In this document: piece after piece, positions 12,068 to 24,133 of the stretch | Numbering within the stretch: the stretch's first letter is position 1 | Layout of the letters: every line of letters begins with the position of its first letter | Assembly (NCBI GenBank): GCA_033297205.1 | Contig: MU859156.1 | Location: 62,001 to 126,000, forward strand | Source of the DNA: Pseudoneurospora amorphoporcata | Taxonomy: Eukaryota > Ascomycota > Sordariomycetes > Sordariales > Sordariaceae | DNA: 64,000 bases | Direction: 5' to 3' | Translations under genes and position numbers: made by a program | Notes under the pieces: generated by a model | Database searches by the model: none | Seen by the model: only the letters and a program-made list of their open reading frames with translations | Told to the model about the DNA's origin: nothing

Positions 12068-13497
12068 TTTTTCGGTTATTTATTTCGAAGCCGGGTCGTT
12101 TCTTGAGTATGACCTCGGGACTTGGGAGATATGGCGTCCGAGTGGGTGTGTGAGTGTATGTGTGTTGTTCTTTCCACTTGTGTGTGACGGGTGAGGGGCT
12201 GCTGAGGAGGTGCTAACGAATCCTCTTAGGGATGCCAAGACTTGAAGCTAGAGTTGGGTTGAATGTTCCTTCCGTGACTATCCTCCACTGCAATTTTCGT
12301 GATCTCGAACACGCATAGGTCCAGTCCCTTAAGAATAAAATACGGATACCTGCTAGAAGGTGAGATCTCAATACCGCTAAATCTGAACGCCATTGGTGGT
12401 TATAATCATACACTACAAAGCTGAATAAATGAATCCGCCTCATATGCCCGTCCCTTCCCCGGCCGCTGTGAGATCTGAATCGGCAGCTGCTCCTCCATCT
12501 TGACAGCTCCACCAAACCCGCACACGATGGAACCCTACCAGTTGCACTTTCCATGATCATGTTGACCAGATGCACTAACAGATCTGTTTGTATTCTGCTG
12601 CTTATGGAGATAGTGTATGGAAGGCTCGAGGTGGCTGAGCTATCAGATGGCTCCCAAACGGTCATCGAGTCCATCACTTTGATCGTGCAGGTCATCGCCA
12701 TTGGAAGCCTTGCCGGGTTCTTTTTCCGTTTCCATTATCAAGCAGAACAGCGGTGAGAGGGAATGTTGTGTCGAATCACCATCATCAATTGCTCGCCATG
12801 ATAGCTCTTGGTCTTTCCTGTTTTGCCGCTAAGCTGGGAATTGGTCCGCGGACTATTCTCCTTCTCTCGCCCAGCTTCTGATATTGTTGTTCCCATTCCC
12901 GGGAAAATGCCCTGAAAGCTTGGCCCAATGTTATCATTAGCCGATTCCTCGACTAATTGGCATATAGTTTGCCTTCTTGGGTATTTCGTGCACTGCCCGG
13001 TAACGTACCTTTGAGCCTCAAAATGTTGCTTGGCATGTGGTCCGGGGGGGGGGCCCCCCCCCCCCCCCCCCGGCGGGGGGGGGTGTTTTTTTTTTTTTTT
13101 TGTTGGGGGGTTTGGTGTGTTAGGGGGGGGGGGGTAGGTGGGAAGCGCGCCNNNNNNNNNNTTTTTTGCCTTTTTGGGTTTTTGGGGCCCGGCCCGGTAA
13201 CGTACCTTTTCCCCACAAAATTTTGGTTGGCATGTGGTAAAACCCCCCCCCCCCCCCCCAACCTTTTTTTTTTTTTTTTTTTTTTTTGCCCGTTCATCTC
13301 GATCTCTCGTTCCTGTTTCGAGTCAACCAAAAAGCACACCGAGCACAAAACGCCATCATGCATGAATACTGAGCGATTTTGGTGCTGTCAGCCTGTCACT
13401 CTGTCTTTACTTTGAAGTTTCCGACCCTCTTGTCTCGAGCTCACCCATAATGGTGTAGCTTGATCCCCGTCTGAGAGTCTTGGGTGTTACAAACCGA
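12068..13497. other. Upstream region of the phosphatase gene with damaged assembly
   Basis: No supported gene. From 13043 to about 13290 the sequence turns into runs of G, C and T around an N gap. Open frames crossing the gap are artefacts. Confidence 0.6.
12961..13290. other. Assembly gap (13152-13161, ten N) with duplicated contig ends
   Basis: Ten N flanked by homopolymers. About 75 nt before the gap (12968-13042) and about 75 nt after it (13164-13242) are near-copies, sharing GCCCGGTAACGTACCTTT and TTGGCATGTGG with scattered G/T/C miscalls. Both copies then run into a poly-C and a poly-T tract. The simplest reading is that the two contig ends overlap, so one copy is redundant low-quality sequence rather than a biological repeat. 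Confidence 0.8.
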
Positions 13498-14121
13498 TCA
13501 GAAACCGGTGAAACTACGAGACGTGATATGTTTGCCTTGGATGCCTAGGATATCTCGGGGGCTATGACGTCCATGTAATGACTTCAAGCCGCTCTGATGC
13601 CCATCCAAAAACTGTTGTGCGGTTGAGTGCCTGGCAGCTTGCTCCAGTTGCTGTGCGGTGTGGAGGGAATGGCGTCCGGAAGGCGCATTTTTTAGGCTCT
13701 GAATCCCAATTCTCGTCCGATACCGGTTATTTGTTCCAAGTCTCGCATCGATCAGCCCATCGAGCGCAGAACCTCGCCTTGGGATTGCCTTGAGATCGTA
13801 GCCAATGGGTACTGGGAAAGCGTGGTTGCCTCCTTTCCCCTCACCGGAGATACCTTGTCGTTCCAGTTGAGTATAACCATTCGGATCTCTTCGGTCGAGT
13901 TGATCTGTCTTTGATTTGAGCCTGAGAATCTCCTGCCATTGTGCCCAACAGTTAGCCTTTGAGAGACAGGTTTGGTATGAAAAAGAGGCCATGGGGCTTA
14001 GACTTGGTCTTTTTTTGAGTGATGGCAACTTGGCTGGCGATGTATATAGGGAGTGCCGGCTCCCTGCCAGCCTTGGACTACGCCTCCTGCTTCCATGACT
14101 CAGTGTATGATTGCTTTTCAT
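13498..14121 (-). CDS. Possible hypothetical protein (uncertain)
   Basis: A 207-aa frame starting with a true ATG and rich in Arg, Ser and His (for example DRRDPNGYTQLERQG and HGRHSPRDILGIQG). No known domain seen. A branch-acceptor pair (GCTAAC followed by TGGCAG) near 13930-13950 suggests the true gene model may include an intron there. It overlaps no other strong frame and sits in a gene-poor stretch. It could equally be a chance frame; I cannot assign a function. Confidence 0.3.
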   Translation of the reverse strand: MKSNHTLSHGSRRRSPRLAGSRHSLYTSPAKLPSLKKRPSLSPMASFSYQTCLSKANCWAQWQEILRLKSKTDQLDRRDPNGYTQLERQGISGEGKGGNHAFPVPIGYDLKAIPRRGSALDGLIDARLGTNNRYRTRIGIQSLKNAPSGRHSLHTAQQLEQAARHSTAQQFLDGHQSGLKSLHGRHSPRDILGIQGKHITSRSFTGF

Positions 14122-15223
14122 TTACAAGCAGTCGACATGGTGAATCGGATAGAGGTGGTCGTTTTGTAAGTGTTTTTCTCTTAGCATCGGCTTCAGCAAG
14201 TGTCTCATAGGCCACAGATCGTGGCCGATAAACCGTTGGTAGGAATCAATGCCTTCAACCTCCGAGGCTCCTGTGCGACAACTTTGCGTGATGATCATAG
14301 GGGACGCGCAAATGCGGCGTATCGTCACCAACCAGGTATGTCGCACTTAGGTGTTATATCCTTTGATAAACACATATTTTTGTTTGAACTTCTGTGCAGC
14401 TAGTGGTCCAGACTAGAACCATAATTTAAAATGTCTGGGAATTGAAAAGAAGAACGCGGAGTGTCTGCCAACAAGTTCCTAGGTCACGCCTTCCCAGAAA
14501 GTCGTGTAAGTTCAAAGACCGCGCCTTCTTTCTAGAAGTCAATCACACATTGTTTGGAACCACTAAGGACAGCGGGAATATGACAGCCAAATCAAGAATT
14601 CAAATGCAAAATTTAGCAAACCGAGCAGCAAGAGCGTATAAAAGAGCGGAAATAGCGAAAGAGCGACAAGAAAGAGTCAGCAGGTGAACATCAACGCAAC
14701 AACTGGAGAATTCGGATGCGACATCTTGTGAAGTTGGAACGAAATAAAAACACAAGCAAGTCAACAGAAATGATAGAAGGGGATGGAGATAAAAACCAGG
14801 TTTGAGACCGTTGTACCCCAAAATGCGCGATCAAGCAAACCAAAACATCAGAAACACAGTCGTGGACAGAACAAAACCACCAAAACAAAACTCTGTTGTA
14901 CTAATTACCAGCTTAACCGCTTGCTATTCCTCCATACCAGAACACCGAATTTTGCAAAACTAGAGACTTGTATTTGAGCGCCGTTATATCGATGGTTGAC
15001 GTGAGTCGAAAAGAGATCTAGAGGAAAACAATCTCCATGACTCTAAATGGGTGAAAAATGACTGATGGGATGGCGAGGTCTAGGAACGGTGTCGGAGTTG
15101 GTGATGGGGACAGGAACTTGAGAGCGTAGCGGAAGGTGGCTTCCGCTCTCGGTCGACTTATACGGAATCCGCCGATGACTTGGTATGAGCCGGTATGTTT
15201 GTCGATTTCGCGGCCGCTGACGT
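14122..15223. other. Intergenic, nothing recognised
   Basis: A-rich stretch around 14700-14900. Only short frames without protein character. Confidence 0.4.
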
Positions 15224-15518
15224 CTAACGACTCGTCGAATACGAGGAGTACGAGGGTCCTGACACATCGCGGACGGGATGGGACTCCCCGGTGCATCGAC
15301 TCTGGCAACGAACATGTCCACACAGACTATCATTTACCATATTCATGCACTGGGTGTACCAATCCGAATTATTGTATTTGCATCTGCAGCAGATCCATTG
15401 TTTCAGGGTCGTAGAAGATGATCCCCTCTGAAAACTGTTAGCACTGGTCCGTTTCGTTGTTGTGGGGATGGAGACGGACCTTGTTGGAAGAGCTGTAGCT
15501 GTAGCTGGAAGGTGGCAT
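15224..15518 (-). CDS. Small Cys-rich putative zinc-binding protein
   Basis: Proposed exons 15518-15480 (13 codons from ATG) and 15427-15224 (stop TAG), with a 52-nt intron having donor GTCCGT, branch GCTAAC and acceptor TTTCAG; phase 0; 80 aa. The product starts MPPSSYSYSSSNK. It contains WICCRCKYNNSD, then TQC, then SLCGHVRCQSRC: a Cys/His pattern (CxxC ... C ... CGHxxCxxxC) like the small treble-clef-type zinc proteins common in filamentous fungi. The tail is Ser/Tyr-rich. Function unknown. The donor is not ideal, but the reading frame stays open and the cysteine spacing is protein-like. The same frame continues open further upstream, so additional exons are possible. Confidence 0.45.
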
Positions 15519-15806
15519 TTTGGAGAGGCGGAATGATTCTTAACCTGATGACTGGCGGCGATTTGGTGGAAGGATGACGAGTGTATCTTGGGCTTGATAC
15601 TGGATGCAGACGAGAAACTCTGATCTCTGGAACCGTTGCGACAGAGATCTTTCTTATATCTCAAGGTCATGGCTCTCAGCGTCACCTCTTTGCCTCTAGA
15701 AAAGCCTATCCAGAGGCTTCTGTCCACGGGACTCCCAGGATCCCTCTTGTCCTCCTCGAAGCCATGCTCATGGCGGTGAGCATGGCCACGATGAATGCCT
15801 GATGCT

Positions 15807-16084
15807 TCATGGAATTCTGTTTGAGTTACCGGATTGGTGCTTGGAGAGCCCTTGTTTGACTGGAATTGTGGTGTAGGCGTACTGCTGGACACAAGCCGTC
15901 AAAGAAGCAAGAATAGTCCATTCCTTGTGCTTCGAAGGCGGGTCACTCTTCTCGGTGAGATGAGGTTTCCACTCTGAATGAAATTTGTGTTAGCAAAGAT
16001 TGCAGAGCTATTCGTCGACGACGGCATCAAACTTACCCAGCCTCCCTTCACCGGCCGATTATGGAACAGATAGTCAATTTCCAT
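15807..16084 (-). CDS. Possible gene fragment or first exons of a minus-strand gene
   Basis: ATG at 16084 opens MEIDYLFHNRPVKGGW, followed directly by a GTAAGT donor, a TGCTAACAC branch and a TTTCATTCAG acceptor about 62 nt later. This looks like a real splice unit. After the acceptor, the protein-like frame (WKPHLTEKSDPPSKHKEW, then TILASLTACVQQYAYTTIP) needs a shift of two bases relative to the CAG acceptor, so either the CAGAG site is used or the frame is interrupted. It ends at a TGA at 15807. It may be a decayed gene or the 5' part of the Cys-rich gene just downstream. No family recognised. Confidence 0.25.
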
Positions 16085-18661
16085 GAGCTTGATGAGATTA
16101 ATCGGACGGTCTCTTAAGGTGAGTGACGCATTTGGAAGTATTCTCTCGCTTCCATCCCCAATTCGTAGAGAGGACGTGGCCGGAGACTAATGATGGCCTC
16201 TCGCCGTAAAAATGTAAGCCCCCTTCTCTGTACCACGCCTCTCTTCATCGCTATGGTCCATAGCTGGACAACGGGTATTGAGCACGGTGGATTGAAGCCG
16301 GGATGCACTTAGACTGAAGCGTATTGTGACAAGTCCCACCGAGCCTGTATTTCCATGGAAAAGATTCTGTCCAATCAGATTGAGTCAGTCAAGGTGGTTC
16401 TTAAGCAAAAGCGCACCAAACGGTGAACACAACAGAAGCAAACTTCGCATATCTGGGAGTCCCACCGCTATTTTTGAGAGAAAACTGTTAAAACTCGGTG
16501 GATTGTAAACTCTGTTTCGTGGCCGGATATTGAAGTAGGATGCCGTTGACTGAACCTATTGATAGACCTTGCTGTCCACAAGAACACGGGACCAAAACTG
16601 GTAAATGTAACTGCTCAGATGGAGAATCACCTTTGATCGCAGTGAAGATCGTGTTGAATCATTGAGGGTCTTCAGATCTCTCGTGTTCACAAGAACAATG
16701 TAGTTCAAGAAATCTTATTGTCCTGCTCTATGAACATCCTCGTGTATTCCGGAAGCATGTATACCAACATGATATGCGATAGTAGGTCGAATCGGGTAAA
16801 GTAACTCGTCCATGGAAGATCATTTGAGATGAGTTTGAAGGGTTATCGGCTCATGCTGTACATATTACGGATCCCAGGTCACGAATTTTCCATCTGCAGT
16901 TTGGTCAGCATGGTAACGCGACCTCTAGACGAGAATAACTTACGTATAGTATAGAGCACGCAGTCGTAGAACTGCCCGAATTTCCCAGGTACATATCAAA
17001 TCTGGAGCAATCGTCCACTTTCCTTCATCGCCCTTAGACGTATCCATGGTTGTTATCCCCAACATCGTCGTTGAAGATACAGGTTTGTCGGCTATAGCAA
17101 AATATTTAGAGATCAAAACCGGCCACTAAGTCTATCCTGCAAGTCAAGTCAGCCAGAATTTTGAGTGAGGTGATGTCCCTTTATATAAGACGCCAGGTAG
17201 TTGTCTCAAGAGTGCCGTTATGTTAGCAGTCCGCAGAGCCTCACTGCCAATGGAGGGACTTTGAGGGTTTACGACTGCAGTTTTCATGCAGTCAATATCG
17301 TCCCGTGGGATTTTGCTGGAAGCCGCAGTTTGTCTGCCAAACACAGCAACATCCCGATCATGCTGTTCGTACTGTCAAAGGAAGCCTGACCAACTTCCCG
17401 ATCGAGCCTCTTGTGCATCTCACATGAGAAAGATAGTGGTCATTGTGATCGCGCATGCGAATTGTACTCGTCAAGCCGAGACGCCCGTAGCAGAGTGGCC
17501 TCGAAAGTGTGAACGTCTCAAGTTGTTGCTATCGCCAAAAGGGAAATGCGGCGTGTCGAGGCTCTGACTGCAACCCTCAATTCGAGGCAGAACGCTGAGG
17601 CCTGAAGTCGGTAGTGAGACATGCGAACGTTGGCACCTGAACGTAAAGTAATGGGCAACACGCAGTTCAGACAGCCGCGACCGTCCATGATGATCTTGTC
17701 TCCGATGGCTATACTGATGGAGTCTAAAAAGATATGGGAGGATGGCTTGAAGTTGGAATAAGGTTAAATGGTCGTGGCCAACCCCAACCCAGGAGCAAAG
17801 TTATCTGAAACATCAAAATGTAAGATAAGGATTATGAGATGATGAGATATTGGATTGCACGGAAGATACATGGGGGAAAACCAGTTGCAACTGAAAAGAT
17901 TTGAGAATCTCGCCGACCAATGCCTACCTAATGTCTCAAAATTACGTTGTGCATGCTGGCCCTTGATCCTTCCATTTTTCGGGCGAGTCCGTCGCACTTG
18001 TCAATAAGCACTGAAACATCATGTTCCAGAAGGTGAGAACGCCTGCATTCCAGGCGAAGCACACGAAGTCCAGGTGCACTTTGCAATGCGCAGGGCAGGC
18101 CTGCCACGGCGGGCAGCGAAACCCAGTAAAAGCCGGTAATAGCCCCCTACGTCATCGCTGATGAGAATGAAAAAAGAATGACAAAAGCCCTTTCCGCACC
18201 ACCAGATCACAGTGCTCTTGCATGTTTTTCTCCCAACAGCGTCATATCTCTTCGACCTCATTGTGTGCAGTTAATTTGATTCCATATTCGATGACGATTG
18301 CGTCCGCAAAGCGAGTATTTACCTTATCCTTTCTTAACTCGCACCAACAACCACTAGAAGTTGGCGATCACCAACCCACTCGAACAATCCACCATCCACC
18401 ACCGGCTCAAGGACTTGCATCTGCACTCGGCTGCTTTTGACGACCAGATTCGCGCATCACTTGCACTGCGCGCTGCTCGAGTGTGTCAGACCACATATCA
18501 CCCCGCGATTTCGAACCTACATAAACTTGTATCGAATACTTTGCAAGTTTCGCGTAGAAACAGCAACTCTCTTCGACTCCTCAACGACAAACACAAGAAA
18601 AAGAAAACCACTTGCCAAGACTCTCGACTAGCAACATCATCTCATTAGAACCACCACCAAA
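16085..18661. other. Intergenic, nothing recognised
   Basis: About 2.6 kb with only short scattered frames on both strands. The last 200 nt before 18662 are C/A-rich (ACCACCACC-like) and serve as the leader of the following gene. Confidence 0.5.
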
Positions 18662-19261
18662 ATGGCGTTCGGAGCCGGTCTAACTTCGAGCAAAAGCTAC
18701 CTCTATTTCTCGACACTGCACTTCTTAGCATTTGTCTTGGCTGTGACTGTTTGTGGTCTCTATGGTGTCGAGCTGGACCGCGCAAGGAAGGCCGACAAGT
18801 ACGCAGATTCGAAATGGGTATGTCAAAACTTTCATGCCCCCCAACAAAATCGAATTTCATGTTAACAGTAGACGTACAGGTATTCGCGGTCGTTGTTGGC
18901 GGTCTGTCAGCTTTGAGCTCTATCCTCTTCTGTATCCCGTTCATCCTCCGGTTCGCCTTCAAGTGGGTGTGGGACTTTGTCCTCTTTATCCTCTGGGTCG
19001 CCGTCTTTGGCGTTTTTGCAAACGTACGTTCCTCCTCCAATATTTCCCATCTCAAACGTTGTCTGAAGACTAACTGATATTCCACAGATGTACATCCACG
19101 AGCATCCCGAGGGTAACAATGATATCCGCCGGATGAAGCACGCCGTCTGGGTGGACCTTGTCAACATGCTTCTCTGGCTCGTCATTGCTGTTTCTGCGTT
19201 GGCCTACTGGTTCAAGCATCGCCACACCAGAAGCCAGTTTACTTCTCGCGCCATTGTCTAG
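18662..19261 (+). CDS. Four-helix integral membrane protein, MARVEL-like
   Basis: Three exons, 18662-18817, 18880-19023 and 19088-19261, all phase 0, giving 157 aa. Introns are 62 and 64 nt with GTATGT and GTACGT donors. Hydrophobic segments are at about residues 15-38 (LYFSTLHFLAFVLAVTVCGL), 53-70 (VFAVVVGGLSALSSILFC), 76-98 (FKWVWDFVLFILWVAVFGVF) and 122-143 (VDLVNMLLWLVIAVSALAYW). This layout and the length match the fungal MARVEL-domain membrane proteins, which are placed in plasma membrane or secretory vesicles. The short polar loop between helices 3 and 4 holds HEHPEGNNDIRRMKHA, and the C-terminus is basic. ATG has a good context (ACCAAAATGG). Specific function unknown. Confidence 0.85.
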
Positions 19262-22200
19262 AGGGATCTGGATGCCGTGAAGGACGGCTCGACAGGACTC
19301 GAGGGTGGCGTTGCCGATTGGTCAAAAGATACATTAATAGGTTGATACCCGGGGGACAAGGTACATGGCGTTTCGGCGAATTCATGATAGGATTTTGGTA
19401 CGGGATCTTAATATAGGGTTTTGGGTTGGCGGATTGATCAGTTTCTTCGACTCTCAAGAATAAATTTGTGCTGATCATCGCTCATTCCCTCAATCGTTTC
19501 TCGAGTTTGCCGTAGTGATCGTTCTACAAGTAGCAATATGAATCAGCTTTAACACCAGTCAGCTCCTACACAGGCTTGCCCCACCGAGAGGCTCAACAAG
19601 CTGCCGCTCTGCCCCCTCCAAAGGTTCGTCTCAAAGCAAACCCATCCGTATGGATTACTCAGGCACGATGCAGATCTACTCGTGAGCAGAATAATCGTAC
19701 GGTTATACTGCAGAGTTTTTAGGCATAAAAAGGAGAAACATCAAATTTGCGGTATCCTCAGGAGAGTCATGTAATGACGTCATGCCGCCATATCCCTAAC
19801 ATGTTCCCCCGCTCCCTAAAAAGCATTCGGCAATCCTGCCCGAAGGCGCCACGAGCAAGGCCGGGCCTTCAGGGTCAAGGTCAGGAGCGACCCTGCAGCG
19901 GTCAAGGGGAAAAAGAGAACAATTTCCCAAACCAAAACCCAAACAATAAACAACAAACTGACCGGCCGGTGAGAGAAACCACGTCGAAAGATCTCCGTGT
20001 GCTCTAGAACCATTCGTTCAAAAAGATAACGGATCTTTAGCTCCCATCTATCACTCCATACGGCCGCCCTCATGTCTCTCAATATGGACGGCGGTAAACA
20101 TGAGCTTTCTCCACGCGATCGCTCTCTGGCGGGCGCGGCGGGGTTCGATAGTTCTGCACCACTTTTACACGGCAGTTCCAGGGTCATAAGGAATCCTGGG
20201 GAACCACCGATCTTCAACGCTCGAGATCTTTCCGCGTGTTTTTAAGTGGCAAGTCGGACTTCCAAATCCTCCTTATCAAATTAGGTTCAATCTCGGCACA
20301 AGTAGCTCATCTTGTGTGTTGCTTACGATCGTCCTGGCCCACGGAAATAGTGTGGAGATCCAACGATGAGTTCCCGATGAGTGGTGAGTCGAACAAACTT
20401 TGAGATTAGCGGTCTCACGGTTATCTCAGATGCGAGATACGCGCTACCGAGAAAAGATCGACGAGGACTTGAGCCCCGAGCCCCAGACTCCCCGATCTTT
20501 TTTCACAGCCAGACACCTCCAATCTCCTTTCTTCGAGATACCAGACCCTCTTTATCCCAGGGATTTTCACTCTTTTTTCCAACACGATAGTGCTTGGCAG
20601 ACTTTTCTCAACAAAGCAACCACACGGTACACGCACAACACGCGCGCAAGCACATTCGGCACGGTCTAATGCCCCGAATGCCAACCGGGAACAGAAAGAA
20701 AAGAGGAGGATCAGCGGAAGATCGGCACCCAACTCCCGCCGGCCGTTTCGCCATCCCATCCGGGGAAGGGAGCAACACACCACTCGTTCGGAACAAACCA
20801 GGGATCGGGTCAGGGCACCAACAAGTTTAAGTCTAGACTAGGGGTTGTGTCCTTGGAAAACCACGCCTGACGGTCTCCGATCCCAGTGAGGCGATTCGCT
20901 GGTTCATAATGGCTATGGAGCTTGGCGGATTGGAAACCTGGGGACGCTGGGGTTGGAGCTAACCCATAGAGAACAGCAACGCTACGCTGTAGGGTATGGC
21001 AAGTATCACGACGACGACTCAGTTCATAATGCACGCTCAACCTTTTTGGTATGAGCTTTAGGGGGGCATAGTCTTGAGAATCAATACTGTGTTCAGGGAA
21101 TGAATATATAAAAAACGTGATAAACTCGCTTCTAATCATGGTCCAGTGAGAGGAAAGCCACACTTTGGTATCGTCGTCACAAGCACATATCAGCGCGAAT
21201 AGCCACTACCCAGCGGATGCTGCCGCTGTGGACCACAGCATCAGAAGAATCAAGACACTGTATGGATTATGGACACTGACTGGTTGAATTGCCCTACACA
21301 ACCTTCTCGCAGCGAGCTGGTTCACGGCGGCTACCTCTTAAAAATTACGGTTGGGAGCGAGACATGAACCACGGGTTAACATCAGCAGCTTTGATTTCTT
21401 CCCTCGTGGTTTCAACCCGTGAGTAGGCGCCTACACAGTAGGTTGCCGAACACCCGGGTCCGATTTTTTCTGGATGTTCTAGTCCGTTCAGGGATGTTGC
21501 TTGGAGCCGGGTACCGTTGTCATGGTTTCAAATATACTCATCATAGAAGCGGTTGATCATCGGTATTACACAGCATATTCCACGCAGGCGACAGATGGTC
21601 TTGTACGACGTGATTGATAGGGAAAATGGCACAGAGTGTCCTAACGTAGAAATGGGTATCACTCTTCGACTCAGGACTGCTATTGCGGCCTCTTTCTGCA
21701 AGCTTGTCACAAACCGGAAGTGGTGGTGGTGGTTTCCACAGCCTGTCGTACGAGACTTGCAGCGATCAGCATGGTTGGGAGCAGGGAGGGGTGCGAAAGG
21801 CGGGAAGACTGATTGTGTTCCATTTTCCAGAGCAAGTTGGTGGTGTACAACAACTAGACATTTTCTTTGAAATGCGACCCCGATTTGTGAGCAAATACTC
21901 TTTCTTATCCTTTCGAATTTTCAACGGCGTGTTCATGTTTGAGGTTTATACAGGACGAAGAGCCATGTCGTCGGTGGTGTTTACGCTGTATCATCTACTG
22001 TGCGCCCTACACCAACCTGTTGAGCACTGTATAGTCGGGTATGCGGAACAGGCTGCCACCCATCGGGTTTGTAGCATTTCCCATGATTCGCGTTGACCGG
22101 ATATTGCTGCAGGCAACAGGCAGCACTTGTGAATTCTCCTGTTAACGACGAAACCTTAGCTTACGCGTTCAACACGAGCCCTGCCTTTGAAGTCTCGGTG

Positions 22201-24133
22201 TTTCGGTGATCGGTTCTGGATGTCAGCGGGTTCTTCTTTCAAGCTCGACTCCTTTCCAACGTGGGCAGGTTAAATGACTTGCAAGGTGGACCAAAGGGAG
22301 TTCAGACAGCTGGGATGATTGATGTCTGTTGTCGGGCACTGAAGAAATTCATATGGGTACAATCCCAGTCATGAGATCAGACCCCTTTTCTCGCGCATCT
22401 GAGATAAGAAATCAGACCCTGGCGGGAGGAGGTTTGCAAACAAGGGATTATGAGATGATCCAGAGGAAGCTGGAAAATTCAGGGTTCAGGATGAAGGGAA
22501 GGTTCAATAGCTTGTGTTATAGATGTGATACCTCGAGGATTCGGCGGATCGTTCACGCTAAATGAGGGACATCGATGGACATTGCCATTCTCGGTTCAGT
22601 TGACTGCAATTCACACTCTTCTATCCACTCACAACGTCAAGTCGTCGAGTTCAGTGGAGATGACCCCTTCGCTCCTTCCTTGCAATGGCTCAAAGAACAA
22701 CAAAACCTTCCAGGTAATAGGGTAAAAAGGCAACCAGTCCGCAAGGGTTAGGATCCATTTCCACATGATTGACACAGTCTATCGGTTGGTGGGCTGTCCT
22801 CAGGTGGAAGTTATGCGGGATGATCCTCCCAAAAGTTATGTCAGGGACTCCCGCCTCCACCGATTCTGATCTTTACAAGGACGACACAAAACCATCTCAT
22901 CTGGCTGCCTAACGGCATTTGCATTCCCTTTCCTCTTCTCTTCAACCTGCGTCAGAAAAGAAATCGTTCAAACAACACGTTCCAACCATTTTTGCCGTTG
23001 CGCCCGCTAACCAGACCATCCAACCAGTTCCGTCTCACCACAGGGCATGCAGCATCCTTCTTCAGCGCTCTCTGAAAGGGTGGTGGTTGTCAGGCCTGTT
23101 GCATCTTCGCACAGTTGACGGGCTTTATCCCAGCGAAGGCTTGCATCGCAGCAGTTCACGATACCTTCTAGCGCTTACCGAGGGGCATTTCAGCGCTCAC
23201 CTCACTGCCTTCACGACACCTGTCAGCACCCCACGATCCCCCTGAAACCAGACAAGTTCGCCGTTCGGTTTTTACCGCGCCCTTCTTTGCAGCTACTGCA
23301 GCTGTTAGGTACAAAGGAAGGCCAAGTGGTTACCGCCGAGGGAAACAAGACGACACCAACGACAACTGCAACCTGTGCATATTTGAGCGTTGGAACATCG
23401 TCATCACGCCTAATTCCTATCGAACGGCGGTTGCAGGACAGTTTGACGCAAGAGAAGGATAAAATCAGCTGGCAAACGGAAATCATACACCTGACAACCT
23501 TATCTCGACTTTCGCCGTATCGCTGACTTGCAAACACCACATCCATTGAGCAAGAAACGGCCCAAGCTCCCAATATCTCCGACCACCCACTTGGCCATTC
23601 TTCTACCAAGCGTCTTGCAGGCCTTGCCAGTTTATTCAGCTGTCATTGTATGCGCTCTTAGATGACCGGTACGTACCTCTACGCATAACCCTTACTTTGG
23701 CTTCAACGGTATTTCGTCTCTAGAAGGTGCCGAGGTGGCATCCAAGAGAGATAGGTTGCCATGTTGATGCTATCCGCAAGTGCAGCTCTTGGGATGTTTA
23801 GCACATATGCCCGATCAGGCCAAAGGAGCCTGGCATTATCTGCCAGCTGGATCATCGGCCTTGTATGTTTGACATTCTTGGTCAACTTACTGACATATTT
23901 GTATAAAATAAGGCAGTCCATCGTTTACCACGACATAGTAAGTCGCGAAGTCATCGAACGCTTTCCAGGGAACCTTTAGATTCCCATCCACATCGGTTCT
24001 GCAACAACCCTCGTCGTTCACCAGTTTTCCGCAAAATCGAATCGTAACCAAAAGCTCGAGCCGCGTACAGCCAATTCGGATATCGAAAACATCTCTTACA
24101 TCCAAGCAGCACCACAATTGCTGCCTTTCCGCA
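19262..24133. other. Gene-poor region, nothing recognised
   Basis: Nearly 4.9 kb. Open frames are short, overlap each other in several frames and mostly start at GTG or TTG. No transposon domain, RNA gene or long repeat was recognised. CA-rich sequence just upstream of 24134 looks like a transcribed leader. Confidence 0.4.

Noticed and set aside
12957..13415. Frames on both strands reading across the first N gap
   Set aside because: They cross ten N and homopolymer errors, so they cannot be real.
21683..22096. 137-aa plus-strand frame
   Set aside because: Begins at a non-ATG codon and has no protein-like pattern.
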